Of a stretch of 33,538 bases of DNA, positions 20,360 through 28,510 are shown piece by piece; within the stretch, counting starts at the first letter, position 1; each line of letters opens with the position of its first letter. The stretch comes from an uncultured Chromatiaceae bacterium (GTDB taxonomy: Bacteria; Pseudomonadota; Gammaproteobacteria; Enterobacterales; Alteromonadaceae). Under the pieces are notes generated by a model, which saw only the letters and a program-made list of their open reading frames with translations, was not told the origin of the DNA and did not search any database. The translations under genes and the position numbers were made by a program. Where the stretch lies: contig CAMLSF010000021.1 of assembly GCA_946482615.1 (NCBI GenBank), forward strand, positions 1 through 33,538, given 5' to 3'.

Positions 20360-20416
20360 GCAATGGCACAAAAAATGGACTGTATTCACGGGAACTAATA
20401 GATAAGGGCAAATAAA

Positions 20417-21169
20417 ATGACAAAAAAAGTAACACTGGGATCAAAAGCAACAGGTAAAACAATTCGCCGTAGCCTCATAGCATTACTCATTGCAGGCAGC
20501 AGTTTCGGTGTTGGTGCCGCCAGTCTGACGGGTAACGTGGCCTTAACCTCAGATTATTTATTTCGCGGTATTTCTCAAACGGATGAAGGTCCTGCTATAC
20601 AAGGTGGTTTTACATTAAGCGGTGAATCAGGCTTTTATTTGTCAACCTGGGGTTCAAATATCAAGTTCGGTGAAGGCAGTATGGAGCTGGATATTTTAGC
20701 TGGCTGGACTGGAGCCTTAAACGATAGCTGGAATGTTGACGTTGGTGTGATGCAGTACCGTTATCCAAAAGGTGATAATGCTGTTGATGAATTTAACTTC
20801 TACGAAGGTTATGCCAAGTTTTTCTATGACAGCTGGACTTTAGGGGTTGCCTACTCTCCGGACTACTTTGGTTCTGGTGTTGAAGACTATTACTACCTGT
20901 CTGCAGATTACAAATACAGTCTGGTCGAAAACATTGCGTTAGATTTGCACTTTGGCTACAACGTTTTCGAAGACGAAGCAGAGTTTGAAACCTTTTTGGC
21001 CGCTGGTCCTGTCGACAGCGACACCTACATTGACTGGAGCATTGGCTTTAGCACTGAAGTATTGGGTGCCGGTGTGTCTCTGAAGTATGCAGACACAGAT
21101 ATCGATGGCTCTGCAGAATGTAATTTATGTGATGGTCGTGCCGTACTGACCTTAAGCAAAACCTTCTGA
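20417..21169 (+). CDS. TorF-family putative outer-membrane beta-barrel protein
   Basis: A 250-residue exported protein. A long, positively charged signal peptide (through about residue 35, SLIALLIAGSSFGVGAA) is followed by SLTGNVALTSDYLFRGISQTDEGPAIQGGF, the signature start of the TIGR02001/TorF family. Alternating aromatic/polar strands (YLSTWGSNIKF, DVGVMQYRYP, YEGYAKFFY, SLKYADTDID) and a C-terminal Phe (LTLSKTF) fit a beta-barrel. The substrate is unknown. AAGGG lies 9 bases before the ATG. It is divergent from rpe and is followed by a weak terminator. Confidence 0.85.
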   Translation: MTKKVTLGSKATGKTIRRSLIALLIAGSSFGVGAASLTGNVALTSDYLFRGISQTDEGPAIQGGFTLSGESGFYLSTWGSNIKFGEGSMELDILAGWTGALNDSWNVDVGVMQYRYPKGDNAVDEFNFYEGYAKFFYDSWTLGVAYSPDYFGSGVEDYYYLSADYKYSLVENIALDLHFGYNVFEDEAEFETFLAAGPVDSDTYIDWSIGFSTEVLGAGVSLKYADTDIDGSAECNLCDGRAVLTLSKTF

Positions 21170-21176
21170 TCCATTG

Positions 21177-21206
21177 AAGGGGCAAGGCTGTCGCTTTGTC
21201 CCTTTT
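21177..21206 (+). terminator. Probable terminator after the TorF-like gene
   Basis: AAGGGGCAA and TTGTCCCTT form a 9-bp stem (one G-U pair) with a 10-base loop, ending in TTTT. It lies 8 bases after the stop codon. Confidence 0.6.
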
Positions 21207-21336
21207 ACTCCTCTGGCTGGTTTAAACTCTAATCAACATAAAGTGACTTTTGTCACTGTCCATTTAAGTTATAAACTTGTAACTTGTTCTCAACTTGAGT
21301 ATCATCCAGCACATAATTCAACCAGTTGAGGTTCGT

Positions 21337-21603
21337 ATGAAGCAACCAGCAAATCGCAAAGTGGTGTCCGTTTTGGTCATTAGCTTGTGTCTTGGTGTTT
21401 TTGCTTATCAACACACAGCCTCTACCACTGAGTTATGTCAGGCCGCAGTTCAGGCTGACCCTGCGAAACCTTTGGCTATCAGCTCCTTGTGCAAACCTTC
21501 TCAGCAAAGCTGGTTCAGTTGGTTACAAGGTAATAGTCGTTCAACCCAATTTCACTTCGTTGATTTACTTGAGTTACTGAATCGTTTTGACCGCAGAGGT
21601 TAA
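21337..21603 (+). CDS. Small exported or membrane-anchored protein of unknown function
   Basis: I do not recognise this 88-residue protein. It opens MKQPANRKVVSVLVISLCLGVFAYQHTAS: a charged N-terminus and a single hydrophobic segment, so a signal peptide or signal anchor. The remainder has two cysteines (TELCQAAVQ and SSLCKPSQ) that could form a disulfide, and ends in a charged helix. The ATG has TGAGG 6 bases upstream; a TTG at 21295 in the same frame is less likely. The Shine-Dalgarno lies in the right arm of a 7-bp inverted repeat (CTCAACT/AGTTGAG). It is 2 bases ahead of the DUF2970 gene and probably cotranscribed with it. Confidence 0.6.
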   Translation: MKQPANRKVVSVLVISLCLGVFAYQHTASTTELCQAAVQADPAKPLAISSLCKPSQQSWFSWLQGNSRSTQFHFVDLLELLNRFDRRG

Positions 21604-21605
21604 AG

Positions 21606-21800
21606 ATGGCAAAAGCCCCGGGCTTTAAGCAGGTACTCAAAGCTGTCTTCGGAGCTATTGTTGGGGTTCAATCTGAGCAACAACGTCAACAAGACTTTCA
21701 AACCTCGACGATCTGGCCTTATTTAGTGGCAGGGATCTTAGCTGTGCTTGTATTTATTGCACTGCTATTGTTGCTGGTCAGTTGGGTTGTCTCTGGCTGA
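21606..21800 (+). CDS. DUF2970-family small membrane protein
   Basis: A 64-residue protein with an amphipathic N-terminus (MAKAPGFKQVLKAVFGAIVGVQSEQQRQQDF) and one C-terminal transmembrane helix (about 37-61, IWPYLVAGILAVLVFIALLLLLVSWVV). This is the layout of DUF2970 proteins, including the VFGAIVGVQSEQQRQQDF-like motif. The role is unknown. The gene's last 82 bases, which encode the membrane helix, are antisense to the 3' end of dam. Confidence 0.72.
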   Translation: MAKAPGFKQVLKAVFGAIVGVQSEQQRQQDFQTSTIWPYLVAGILAVLVFIALLLLLVSWVVSG

Positions 21801-22618
21801 GCAGCTGTTGCGTAGAGCGCAAAAAGCTCAGCTACTTTGCCACGTGTTGTGCCTTTTTGACTGATAGAGCGTCCAACCTGAATAGAGGTGAGCTTCGCCT
21901 TCTCATATAACTTGCGGGTCAAGGTTGTATCATGATTACTGATCACTACACTCACCCCACGGCTTTGGCAATGTTCTGCCAGATTTGCCAGTTCAGCCTG
22001 ATCATCTAAATCAAAACTATTTTTTGCATAAGATGTAAAACTGGCTGTGCGGCTTAAAGGCACATAAGGTGGATCACAATACACTACTGCCGGTGAGTTG
22101 ATTTGTTGCATCAGTTCGTTGTAATCCATACAAACAAACTTAGCTTTTTGCGCTTTTTCGGCAAAAAACCATAACTCCGCCTCCGGAAAATACGGCTTTT
22201 TATAACTGCCAAAAGGTACGTTAAATTTGCCACTACTGTTGTAACGGCACAAACCGTTGTAACCATGGCGATTTAAATACAAAAACAATAAGGATCGCTG
22301 ATAGCTGTCTGAGCTTTGATTAAACTCTTCCCGAAATGACAGATAGCTGCTTTTCTCATTGCTGCTTTTTACAAATAAAGTCTGGGCATCTGCAATAAAA
22401 TCAGCAGGTTTAGTTTGCAACAGCTGATACAGGTTAATCAGATCGGCATTGATATCATTCAGTAAATACGACGAATAATCAGTATTTAAAAACACCGAAC
22501 CAGCACCGACAAAAGGCTCTACCAACAATGGAGCTTTTGGCAATTGCTGAGAAATTGCATCCACTAAATTGTATTTACCGCCAGCCCATTTCAGGAAAGC
22601 TCTGGACTTTTTTAGCAT
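21719..22618 (-). CDS. dam: DNA adenine methyltransferase (GATC-specific)
   Basis: Methylates adenine N6 in GATC, marking the parental strand for mismatch repair and timing replication initiation. The 299-residue protein has FLKWAGGK (8-15) and VEPFVGAGSVFLN (33-45) for SAM binding, YLNRHGYNGLCRYN, and the catalytic DPPY at 182-185, an order typical of alpha-group enzymes. The core ends at KVAELFALYA (270). Residues 271-299 are an extra Thr/Ser/Asn/Gln-rich tail, and that tail is the part antisense to the DUF2970 gene. Placement after aroK-aroB-damX matches E. coli dam. The start ATG is preceded by AGGTGG. Confidence 0.95.
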   Translation of the reverse strand: MLKKSRAFLKWAGGKYNLVDAISQQLPKAPLLVEPFVGAGSVFLNTDYSSYLLNDINADLINLYQLLQTKPADFIADAQTLFVKSSNEKSSYLSFREEFNQSSDSYQRSLLFLYLNRHGYNGLCRYNSSGKFNVPFGSYKKPYFPEAELWFFAEKAQKAKFVCMDYNELMQQINSPAVVYCDPPYVPLSRTASFTSYAKNSFDLDDQAELANLAEHCQSRGVSVVISNHDTTLTRKLYEKAKLTSIQVGRSISQKGTTRGKVAELFALYATAAQPETTQLTSNNSSAINTSTAKIPATK

Positions 22619-22654
22619 AAGTAAGCCACCTGTATGCTCTTCAGCTGTATCACC

Positions 22655-24463
22655 TTAGTTCGCATTGGCTGAGCGGATCTCACGCTGAATGTCGCTTAAT
22701 GGCTTTACAAAAGGCGTTTGTTGCCGCAATTCTTCCGGCATAGACTTCACTTGCTGACGCGCAGCTCCACCATTCACATAAGAAGCTGACACCACCACAA
22801 ACTGCGTTTTGCCTTGCTGCTGACGCTTATAAAGCTGCAGATTTAAACTCGAGTACTGCTGTAAAAACTTTTTAGCCGCGGCTTCCTGTGAAAACACACC
22901 CAGCTGTATTGCCACAGTATCAGGCAACATACCCAGCAATACTGCCGCATCATAGGCTGCAGAACTGTCAGACGCTGTATTGTCTGTCACGGCGGGAGCA
23001 GGGTCAGACTGTGGAATAATTTCCGCTGCATCTGCCGCCATTTCTGCCACCAGGTCATTCTGCTCAATCTCTGCTTCTGCAGATTTTTGTTGTACTGGAG
23101 TTTCTGCGGCTTGTGGTTCAGCTTCACTGACCACAGCGTCGTCACCCGCTGCAGGTAAAGCAGGGATCACAGGCTGTTCACGCATAGGCTCAGATTCAAT
23201 AGTCATGGTAGAAACCATTTGTTTCTGCGGCAGGCCGTTTTCATCTTTCACCACTTCCTGCTGAACCGTCATACTGGCGGTATCAGTGGTTTTCTCCATA
23301 GCCATTTTTGGCATGCCCTGTTCTTCTGCATCAGCACCCACTGTTGAGCTTTCAGATCGGTTTTGGCTGGTTGTCGCAGCAACCTCTGCAGGCAGTTCTT
23401 GTTTTATCTCCACTGTAGGCTCGAACTGACGGTCTTGTTGCAAACGGGCCGCAGCATTTGTATCCGTTGATGATGGGTAATAAGGCACCATATCATCAGC
23501 TATAGGCTGACGGAACTGCTGTTCAGTCCATAACCAGAACATGACCACCGCCGCTATTAAGCCAAAACCAATGCTCAGCACTAAAAAAGGAGAGAAAAAT
23601 TGGCCCGAAGCCTGTTTGGCAGATTTTTGTTCCTGTGCAGTACGTCCGCTGTAGTCCGTGCGTCTTTCTGTTTCTATCGAAAATGACGGCTGTTCATCGG
23701 CACTATCTGTTGCCCTTAAGCCTAAAGGATTGTCTCTGGTGTTTAATTCAAAACCAGCATCAGACTTACTGGCAACAAAAACAGGGGCACTGATCTCTTC
23801 CCGTGCCGAAAATGCCAGAGGTGAAGCTGAGCTTTCAGCTTGTGGTCTTGACACAGCTGGCGCCTTGCGGGGAGGAGTGGCATTGAGTCCGTGCAGCAAT
23901 AAATGCAAGTCACCGGCACAGTCTTCGATACGTTCCCTTTGTTCACGGCCCGCTAAATTGTAAGGAGCAAGCAATTCGGCTGCTTCGTCCTCAGAAAAAG
24001 CAGGGATATTCATCGCCAGACGAATATCAGTTTTTGCTTTTAAGCAACTGACAAACACACTGACTGGCAGCTGTTGGATCAGTTGCCAGCTGGCTTCATT
24101 CAGTTGATCTGCATCATCAATCAGTAACAGGTACTGTTCAGCTTTGCTTAATTGCGCCACAAATTCAGACAAAGTCCGGGGCATAGCTGCTGCACCAATC
24201 CATTGCTGTTGCAGTACTTTTAATACATCTACAGGTGCCAGACCCGCGTCAGCCTGTAATAAGGCCACATTAAACTGCTCAGAACAAATTTCGGCTAAAG
24301 TCAGGATCAGCGTTGATTTTCCACTGCCACTCGAACCTACCAGCTGTAAGCGATCCGGCTGGTTAAACTCCAGCTGCAACAATAGGCGTTGCAATAACTG
24401 ACGCTGAGAGGCTAAAAGACCTGAATACTGGGTTAAACGCTGTTGCAGAGCTTGTTTACTCAT
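22655..24463 (-). CDS. damX: DamX: AAA-type ATPase, membrane anchor and SPOR domain
   Basis: A 602-residue cell-division accessory protein. Residues about 1-190 form a cytoplasmic P-loop ATPase-like domain: Walker A GSSGSGKST (43-51) and Walker B YLLLIDDAD (111-119). A single membrane helix spans 293-312. A low-complexity periplasmic stretch rich in Ala, Glu and Gln follows (320-520). The C-terminal SPOR domain, about 525-600 (DTVAIQLGVFSQEAAAKKFLQQY, FVVVSASYVNGGAARQQV), binds denuded septal peptidoglycan. E. coli DamX is shorter and, as I recall, lacks a recognisable Walker A. Its ATG overlaps the aroB stop (ATGA). Confidence 0.93.
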   Translation of the reverse strand: MSKQALQQRLTQYSGLLASQRQLLQRLLLQLEFNQPDRLQLVGSSGSGKSTLILTLAEICSEQFNVALLQADAGLAPVDVLKVLQQQWIGAAAMPRTLSEFVAQLSKAEQYLLLIDDADQLNEASWQLIQQLPVSVFVSCLKAKTDIRLAMNIPAFSEDEAAELLAPYNLAGREQRERIEDCAGDLHLLLHGLNATPPRKAPAVSRPQAESSASPLAFSAREEISAPVFVASKSDAGFELNTRDNPLGLRATDSADEQPSFSIETERRTDYSGRTAQEQKSAKQASGQFFSPFLVLSIGFGLIAAVVMFWLWTEQQFRQPIADDMVPYYPSSTDTNAAARLQQDRQFEPTVEIKQELPAEVAATTSQNRSESSTVGADAEEQGMPKMAMEKTTDTASMTVQQEVVKDENGLPQKQMVSTMTIESEPMREQPVIPALPAAGDDAVVSEAEPQAAETPVQQKSAEAEIEQNDLVAEMAADAAEIIPQSDPAPAVTDNTASDSSAAYDAAVLLGMLPDTVAIQLGVFSQEAAAKKFLQQYSSLNLQLYKRQQQGKTQFVVVSASYVNGGAARQQVKSMPEELRQQTPFVKPLSDIQREIRSANAN

Positions 24464-25527
24464 ATGCTAAAGAGAGCCATTAGTTCTTGTTCGGTCACAT
24501 CATCGACTATTGCACTTTGTCCCAGAGCTGTAGGGACAATAAACCGCATTTTGCCGGCCTGTACTTTTTTATCTGTTTTCATATAGGGCATAAAATCTGC
24601 GATTTTCATCTGCGCTGGTGGCGCTACAGGCAAATCAAAAGCAGACAATAAACCCATAATACGTTGTAATTCGTCTGTGCTGACAGCGCCGCGACTGACA
24701 GCCAGTTGTGTGGCCATCACCATACCCACAGCCACAGCCTCACCGTGTAACCAGTGGCCATAACCTAAAAAGGCTTCGATGGCATGGCCAAAAGTATGGC
24801 CTAAATTTAATAAAGCCCGCTCGCCCTGCTCTGTTTCATCACGGCTGACAATGTCAGCTTTCATCTGACAACAATGCCGGATCATGTCGCCTAAAACATC
24901 AGGCTGTAGTTCACGGATTGCCTGTTGATTCTGCTCCAGCCAGTTAAAAAATGCCAGGTCGCTGATCAGCGCATATTTGATCACTTCCGCCATACCAGCT
25001 GCAAACTCTGGCGCAGGTAAAGAGCTTAAAACAGAGGTATTGATCAATACCAGGTCAGGCTGCTTAAAAGCACCTATCATGTTTTTACCCAGCGGATGGT
25101 TTACCGCCGTTTTACCGCCCACTGATGAATCGACCTGAGACAACAAGGTGGTCGGAATTTGGATAAAACGTACACCACGCTGATAACAGGCTGCGACAAA
25201 GCCCGTCAGATCACCAATAACACCGCCGCCTAAAGCAACCAATAACACATCACGGTTGATTTTATGCTCAAGCAAAAAGGACATCACCTGTTCAAAAGAA
25301 TGGAGGGTTTTGTAAGCTTCGCCATCAGGTAAAATAAAGGAGTGCACTACAGAGTCGGGAAATAATGCAGTGACAGCATGCAAATACAGCCCTGCAACCA
25401 CTGGATTAGAAATAATAACCACCTGACGGGCTTTAGGCAAAAACTCCGTCAGAGGAAAAGTAAATAACTGCGGGCTGATCAGGATAGGGTAGCTGCGCTC
25501 TCCAAGTTGTACTGCAACTTTTTGCAT
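24460..25527 (-). CDS. aroB: 3-dehydroquinate synthase
   Basis: Second enzyme of the shikimate pathway: converts DAHP to 3-dehydroquinate with NAD and a divalent metal. The 355-residue protein has LPDGEAYKTL, the NAD-binding GGGVIGDLTGFVAACYQRG, PTTLLSQVDSSVGGKTAVNHPLGKN and the metal-binding histidines in NLGHTFGHAIE and HGEAVAVGM. It lies 38 bases after aroK and overlaps damX by 4 bases, so aroK-aroB-damX-dam is one transcription unit, as in E. coli. Confidence 0.98.
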   Translation of the reverse strand: MQKVAVQLGERSYPILISPQLFTFPLTEFLPKARQVVIISNPVVAGLYLHAVTALFPDSVVHSFILPDGEAYKTLHSFEQVMSFLLEHKINRDVLLVALGGGVIGDLTGFVAACYQRGVRFIQIPTTLLSQVDSSVGGKTAVNHPLGKNMIGAFKQPDLVLINTSVLSSLPAPEFAAGMAEVIKYALISDLAFFNWLEQNQQAIRELQPDVLGDMIRHCCQMKADIVSRDETEQGERALLNLGHTFGHAIEAFLGYGHWLHGEAVAVGMVMATQLAVSRGAVSTDELQRIMGLLSAFDLPVAPPAQMKIADFMPYMKTDKKVQAGKMRFIVPTALGQSAIVDDVTEQELMALFSI

Positions 25528-25565
25528 CCACAGCTCTCCTTATATCCCTGAAAAGTTATCTCAAA

Positions 25566-26084
25566 CTAGAAACCAAGTTGTTCAACGATTTGATTCGCCA
25601 CTGAACGGGCACTTTGTTCGTCTGTGCGTACGGTAAAATCAGCGATCTCTTCATACAGAGGATTACGCTCAGCCGCCAGACGTTCCAGCACCTCTTTTGG
25701 CGCTTCTTCGGTTTGTAACAACGGACGTCTTTTGTCACGTTGAGTACGGGCCACTTGTTTCTCTATAGGGGTTTCTAAATAAACCACTATGCCACGCGCG
25801 GATAAACGGTTACGGGTTTCTTTGCTCAGCACTGAGCCACCGCCTGTCGCCAGTACTATGCCTTGTAATTCTGTTAAGTCCGAGATCACGTTTTCTTCAC
25901 GAACACGGAATCCCTCTTCGCCTTCCAGATCAAAGACCCAGGCTATATCTGCACCAGTGCGGCGTTCAATTTCCTGATCTGAGTCGTAGAATTCGAGATG
26001 AAGCATGTCTGCTAAATGACGGCCAATTGTACTTTTGCCTGCACCCATTGGGCCTACCAGGAAGATATTGCGTTTTTCTGCCAT
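25566..26084 (-). CDS. aroK: Shikimate kinase
   Basis: Phosphorylates shikimate with ATP. The 172-residue NMP-kinase-fold protein has the P-loop GPMGAGKS (11-18), the shikimate-binding [38 protein letters not shown] and the lid region RDKRRPLLQ. It starts the aroK-aroB-damX-dam unit. A folded 119-base element lies between it and pilQ. Confidence 0.97.
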   Translation of the reverse strand: MAEKRNIFLVGPMGAGKSTIGRHLADMLHLEFYDSDQEIERRTGADIAWVFDLEGEEGFRVREENVISDLTELQGIVLATGGGSVLSKETRNRLSARGIVVYLETPIEKQVARTQRDKRRPLLQTEEAPKEVLERLAAERNPLYEEIADFTVRTDEQSARSVANQIVEQLGF

Positions 26085-26123
26085 AGTTCGTAATGCTGCT
26101 GCGCTAACTTAGAAGGTTAATTT

Positions 26124-26242
26124 CAGGACCCGAAAGCTCCCACGAAAATTTGAAGCGGTGAATTATGTCAGCAATCAGCTTGGCTTGGCAAGCGAATTTT
26201 CTGCCGGAGCCAGCGTCAGCTCCGGCCTTGCTTTAGGTCCTG
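26124..26242. repeat. Complex inverted-repeat element between pilQ and aroK
   Basis: The outer arms CAGGACCCGAAAGC (26124-26137) and GCTTTAGGTCCTG (26230-26242) are complementary but for one bulge and one mismatch. Inner GAAAATT (26144-26150) pairs with AATTTTC (26195-26201), and a separate 8-bp hairpin GCCGGAGC/GCTCCGGC lies at 26203-26226. The right end abuts the pilQ stop. No T-tract follows. It resembles a small mobile or structured intergenic repeat. Confidence 0.5.
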
Positions 26243-27952
26243 CTACAAGCTTTCAGTCAGGATTTTTGGCGTAACAAAAATCAATAATTCGGTTTTTTCA
26301 TTAAAGTCGTTGCGACGCTTAAATAAATTCCCCAGATACGGAATGTCGCCAAAAACCGGCACTTTTGACGTGGTATTAGTCATCTGCTGCTGATAAATGC
26401 CGCCTAAGACGACTGTAGCGCCATTATCCACCAGCACCTGGGTCTGGATACGTTGAGTATCTATCGCCTGAGCAGGACCATTGCCTGTGGATACAGTCTC
26501 CCCTCTGGTGTCCTGCGTGATTTCCAAATCCAGAATGATTTTATTGTCCGGTGTAATTTGTGGTGTCACTTCAAGGCTTAACACGGCTTTTTTAAAGGTT
26601 ACCGTGGTCGCACCACTGCTGGATGCTTCCAGATAAGGAATTTCAGTGCCCTGCTCTATCCGGGCTTTTTTCTGATTGGCTGTGGTAATACGTGGACTGG
26701 CAATGATTTCACCTTTATTTTCCTGCTCCAAAGCCGAAAGCTCTAAATCCAGCAAAGTGCCATCGGCAAATTTGGTGACATGAAAAGCTATGCTGCCTGC
26801 CGGATTTGCCACAGGTAAATTGACATTCCATCTGTCTGCTAAAGCCGGTACTGTGCCCCCCGCCAGATTATTGGCGCCCGGCGCTGTACCGGACCAGGCT
26901 TTATCATTTTGCTGATCACTAAAACCCCAGCGTAAACCTATTTCGTCCCGCACATTGTCTTTCACCGTCACCATACGGGATTCAATCAGCACTTGTTTTA
27001 CCGGTACATCAAGCCTGCGCAATAAACGCCGTACATTTTCGATAGTAGTTGCCGTGTCTTTCACTAACAAGGTATTGGTTCTGTCATCCACGGCTACATT
27101 GCCACGGGCCGATAATAAAGTCGCTTCTTTGTTATTGAGCAAAGCGGCAATATCCGCCGCTTTGGCGTAGTTAATAGGCAAAAACTCGGAAATCAAAGGT
27201 TCTAACTGCTCTACCTGCTGCTGCGCCTGTAACTCTTTGGCTTCGCGTGCCGCCAGCTCATCAGAGGGCGCTATCATCAGAATATTGCCGTCCATACGTT
27301 TATCCAGGCCCCGTACTTTCAGCACTATATCCAGCGCCTGATCCCAGGGCGTACCATCGAGGCGCAGCGTGATGTTGCCTGTCACCGAATCGCTGGTCAC
27401 TAAATTAAATCCGTTATAATCCGCAATGATCTGCAGCACAGTGCGAACCGGGATATCCTGGAAATTCAAAGAAATTGCCCGACCAATGTACTGACCTGCA
27501 GCCACTGATTTACTTTGCTCTGCAGATTTCTTCTGCACCACCAGATGAAACACCTGGTCAACCTGTTGGTAGCTGTAAGTAAAAGCATCAAGGGTTTCAA
27601 TCACTAACCTGGCTTTGTTCCCTTCACGGAAGGTTTCAATGCCCTTCACCACAGTGGCAAAATCCAGCACATCCAGTTGGTACAACAAGTCATCACTGAT
27701 TTTCGTATCATGAAAATCCAGTTGGATCTGGCCATTTTGCTCCACCACATCCACTGCAGCTGAGTTTTGCTGCAGAAACACCAACACTTTGGCTTCGCCC
27801 AGCTCGCCACGGCGAAAATCAATTGAATCAATTTCATTAATAAAGTCCGTGCTGTCCTGCTGTGCCCAGGCAAAAGAGCTGATGAGCAGGCCACAGAGCA
27901 CTATGGCTTGACTAATATGGAGGAGCCTGGAGTTTGTTTTAATTTTTCTCAT
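26243..27952 (-). CDS. pilQ: Type IV pilus secretin PilQ
   Basis: Forms the outer-membrane channel through which the type IV pilus is extruded or DNA taken up. The 569-residue protein has a signal peptide (cleavage near 30), one AMIN domain (about 40-138), the STN/N0 region (159-228, ISLNFQDIPVRTVLQIIADYNGFNLV), one secretin N domain (255-325) and the C-terminal secretin barrel (about 400-565) with VPVFGDIPYLGNLFKRR and LLIFVTPKI. It is shorter than many PilQ proteins (often near 700), consistent with a single AMIN domain. It starts 12 bases after pilP. Confidence 0.96.
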   Translation of the reverse strand: MRKIKTNSRLLHISQAIVLCGLLISSFAWAQQDSTDFINEIDSIDFRRGELGEAKVLVFLQQNSAAVDVVEQNGQIQLDFHDTKISDDLLYQLDVLDFATVVKGIETFREGNKARLVIETLDAFTYSYQQVDQVFHLVVQKKSAEQSKSVAAGQYIGRAISLNFQDIPVRTVLQIIADYNGFNLVTSDSVTGNITLRLDGTPWDQALDIVLKVRGLDKRMDGNILMIAPSDELAAREAKELQAQQQVEQLEPLISEFLPINYAKAADIAALLNNKEATLLSARGNVAVDDRTNTLLVKDTATTIENVRRLLRRLDVPVKQVLIESRMVTVKDNVRDEIGLRWGFSDQQNDKAWSGTAPGANNLAGGTVPALADRWNVNLPVANPAGSIAFHVTKFADGTLLDLELSALEQENKGEIIASPRITTANQKKARIEQGTEIPYLEASSSGATTVTFKKAVLSLEVTPQITPDNKIILDLEITQDTRGETVSTGNGPAQAIDTQRIQTQVLVDNGATVVLGGIYQQQMTNTTSKVPVFGDIPYLGNLFKRRNDFNEKTELLIFVTPKILTESL

Positions 27953-27964
27953 AATTCAGGTCGC

Positions 27965-28510
27965 TCAGTTAGTTTCGGCGGCATCGATGGACGCCTCCAA
28001 CAATTGCAATTTGCTGTTTCTCTGCACAGTACAACCACCGCCGTCAGGAATAAATTCTGTTATTTCAATATAGTCTGGCTTCACAGCAATAACCTTGCCA
28101 TGAAATAAACCTAATCTGTCGTTGATGCCTATCCTGTGCATACTTTGATCGGACGCTTCGATTAAGGCCCACAACTGATCGGCATGACCCAAAGTGCCGC
28201 GCATTTTTAAGTTGTCTATTGCATATTGTTCCAGTGCTTGTTTTTCGCGCTGATGATCCAGCTGAATACAACCAGGCTGATGCATAGGTTGCTGGTTGTA
28301 AACTTCTGGCGATGGCAGGCTAAAAGGGCTACGCAATTCGGTGCTGGTGTAAGGCAAATGCTCAAAAGCCTTCACAGGAGGCAAAGGTGGAATTTTAGCA
28401 CTGGTGTTTGCTTTCACATCCACCATAAACTGCTGAATATCAGTGGTATCGTCAAAACAGCCTGTGATCGTGAGCAATGAGACAATCAAAACAACCGGAG
28501 TCCATGTCAT
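27965..28510 (-). CDS. pilP: Type IV pilus lipoprotein PilP
   Basis: Inner-membrane lipoprotein linking the PilNO platform to the secretin. The 181-residue protein has a lipobox (LTITGC, modified Cys 18), an unstructured segment (PPLPPVKAFEHLPY) and the PilP beta domain with YTSTELRSPFSLP and MRGTLGHADQLWALIEASDQSMHRIGINDRLGLFHGKVIAVKPDYIEITEFI. The ATG overlaps the pilO stop by 4 bases. Confidence 0.95.
   Translation of the reverse strand: MTWTPVVLIVSLLTITGCFDDTTDIQQFMVDVKANTSAKIPPLPPVKAFEHLPYTSTELRSPFSLPSPEVYNQQPMHQPGCIQLDHQREKQALEQYAIDNLKMRGTLGHADQLWALIEASDQSMHRIGINDRLGLFHGKVIAVKPDYIEITEFIPDGGGCTVQRNSKLQLLEASIDAAETN

Noticed and set aside
23658..23963. 101-residue plus-strand frame within damX
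   Set aside because: Ser/Ala/Cys-rich antisense shadow of damX low-complexity coding sequence; no ribosome binding site.
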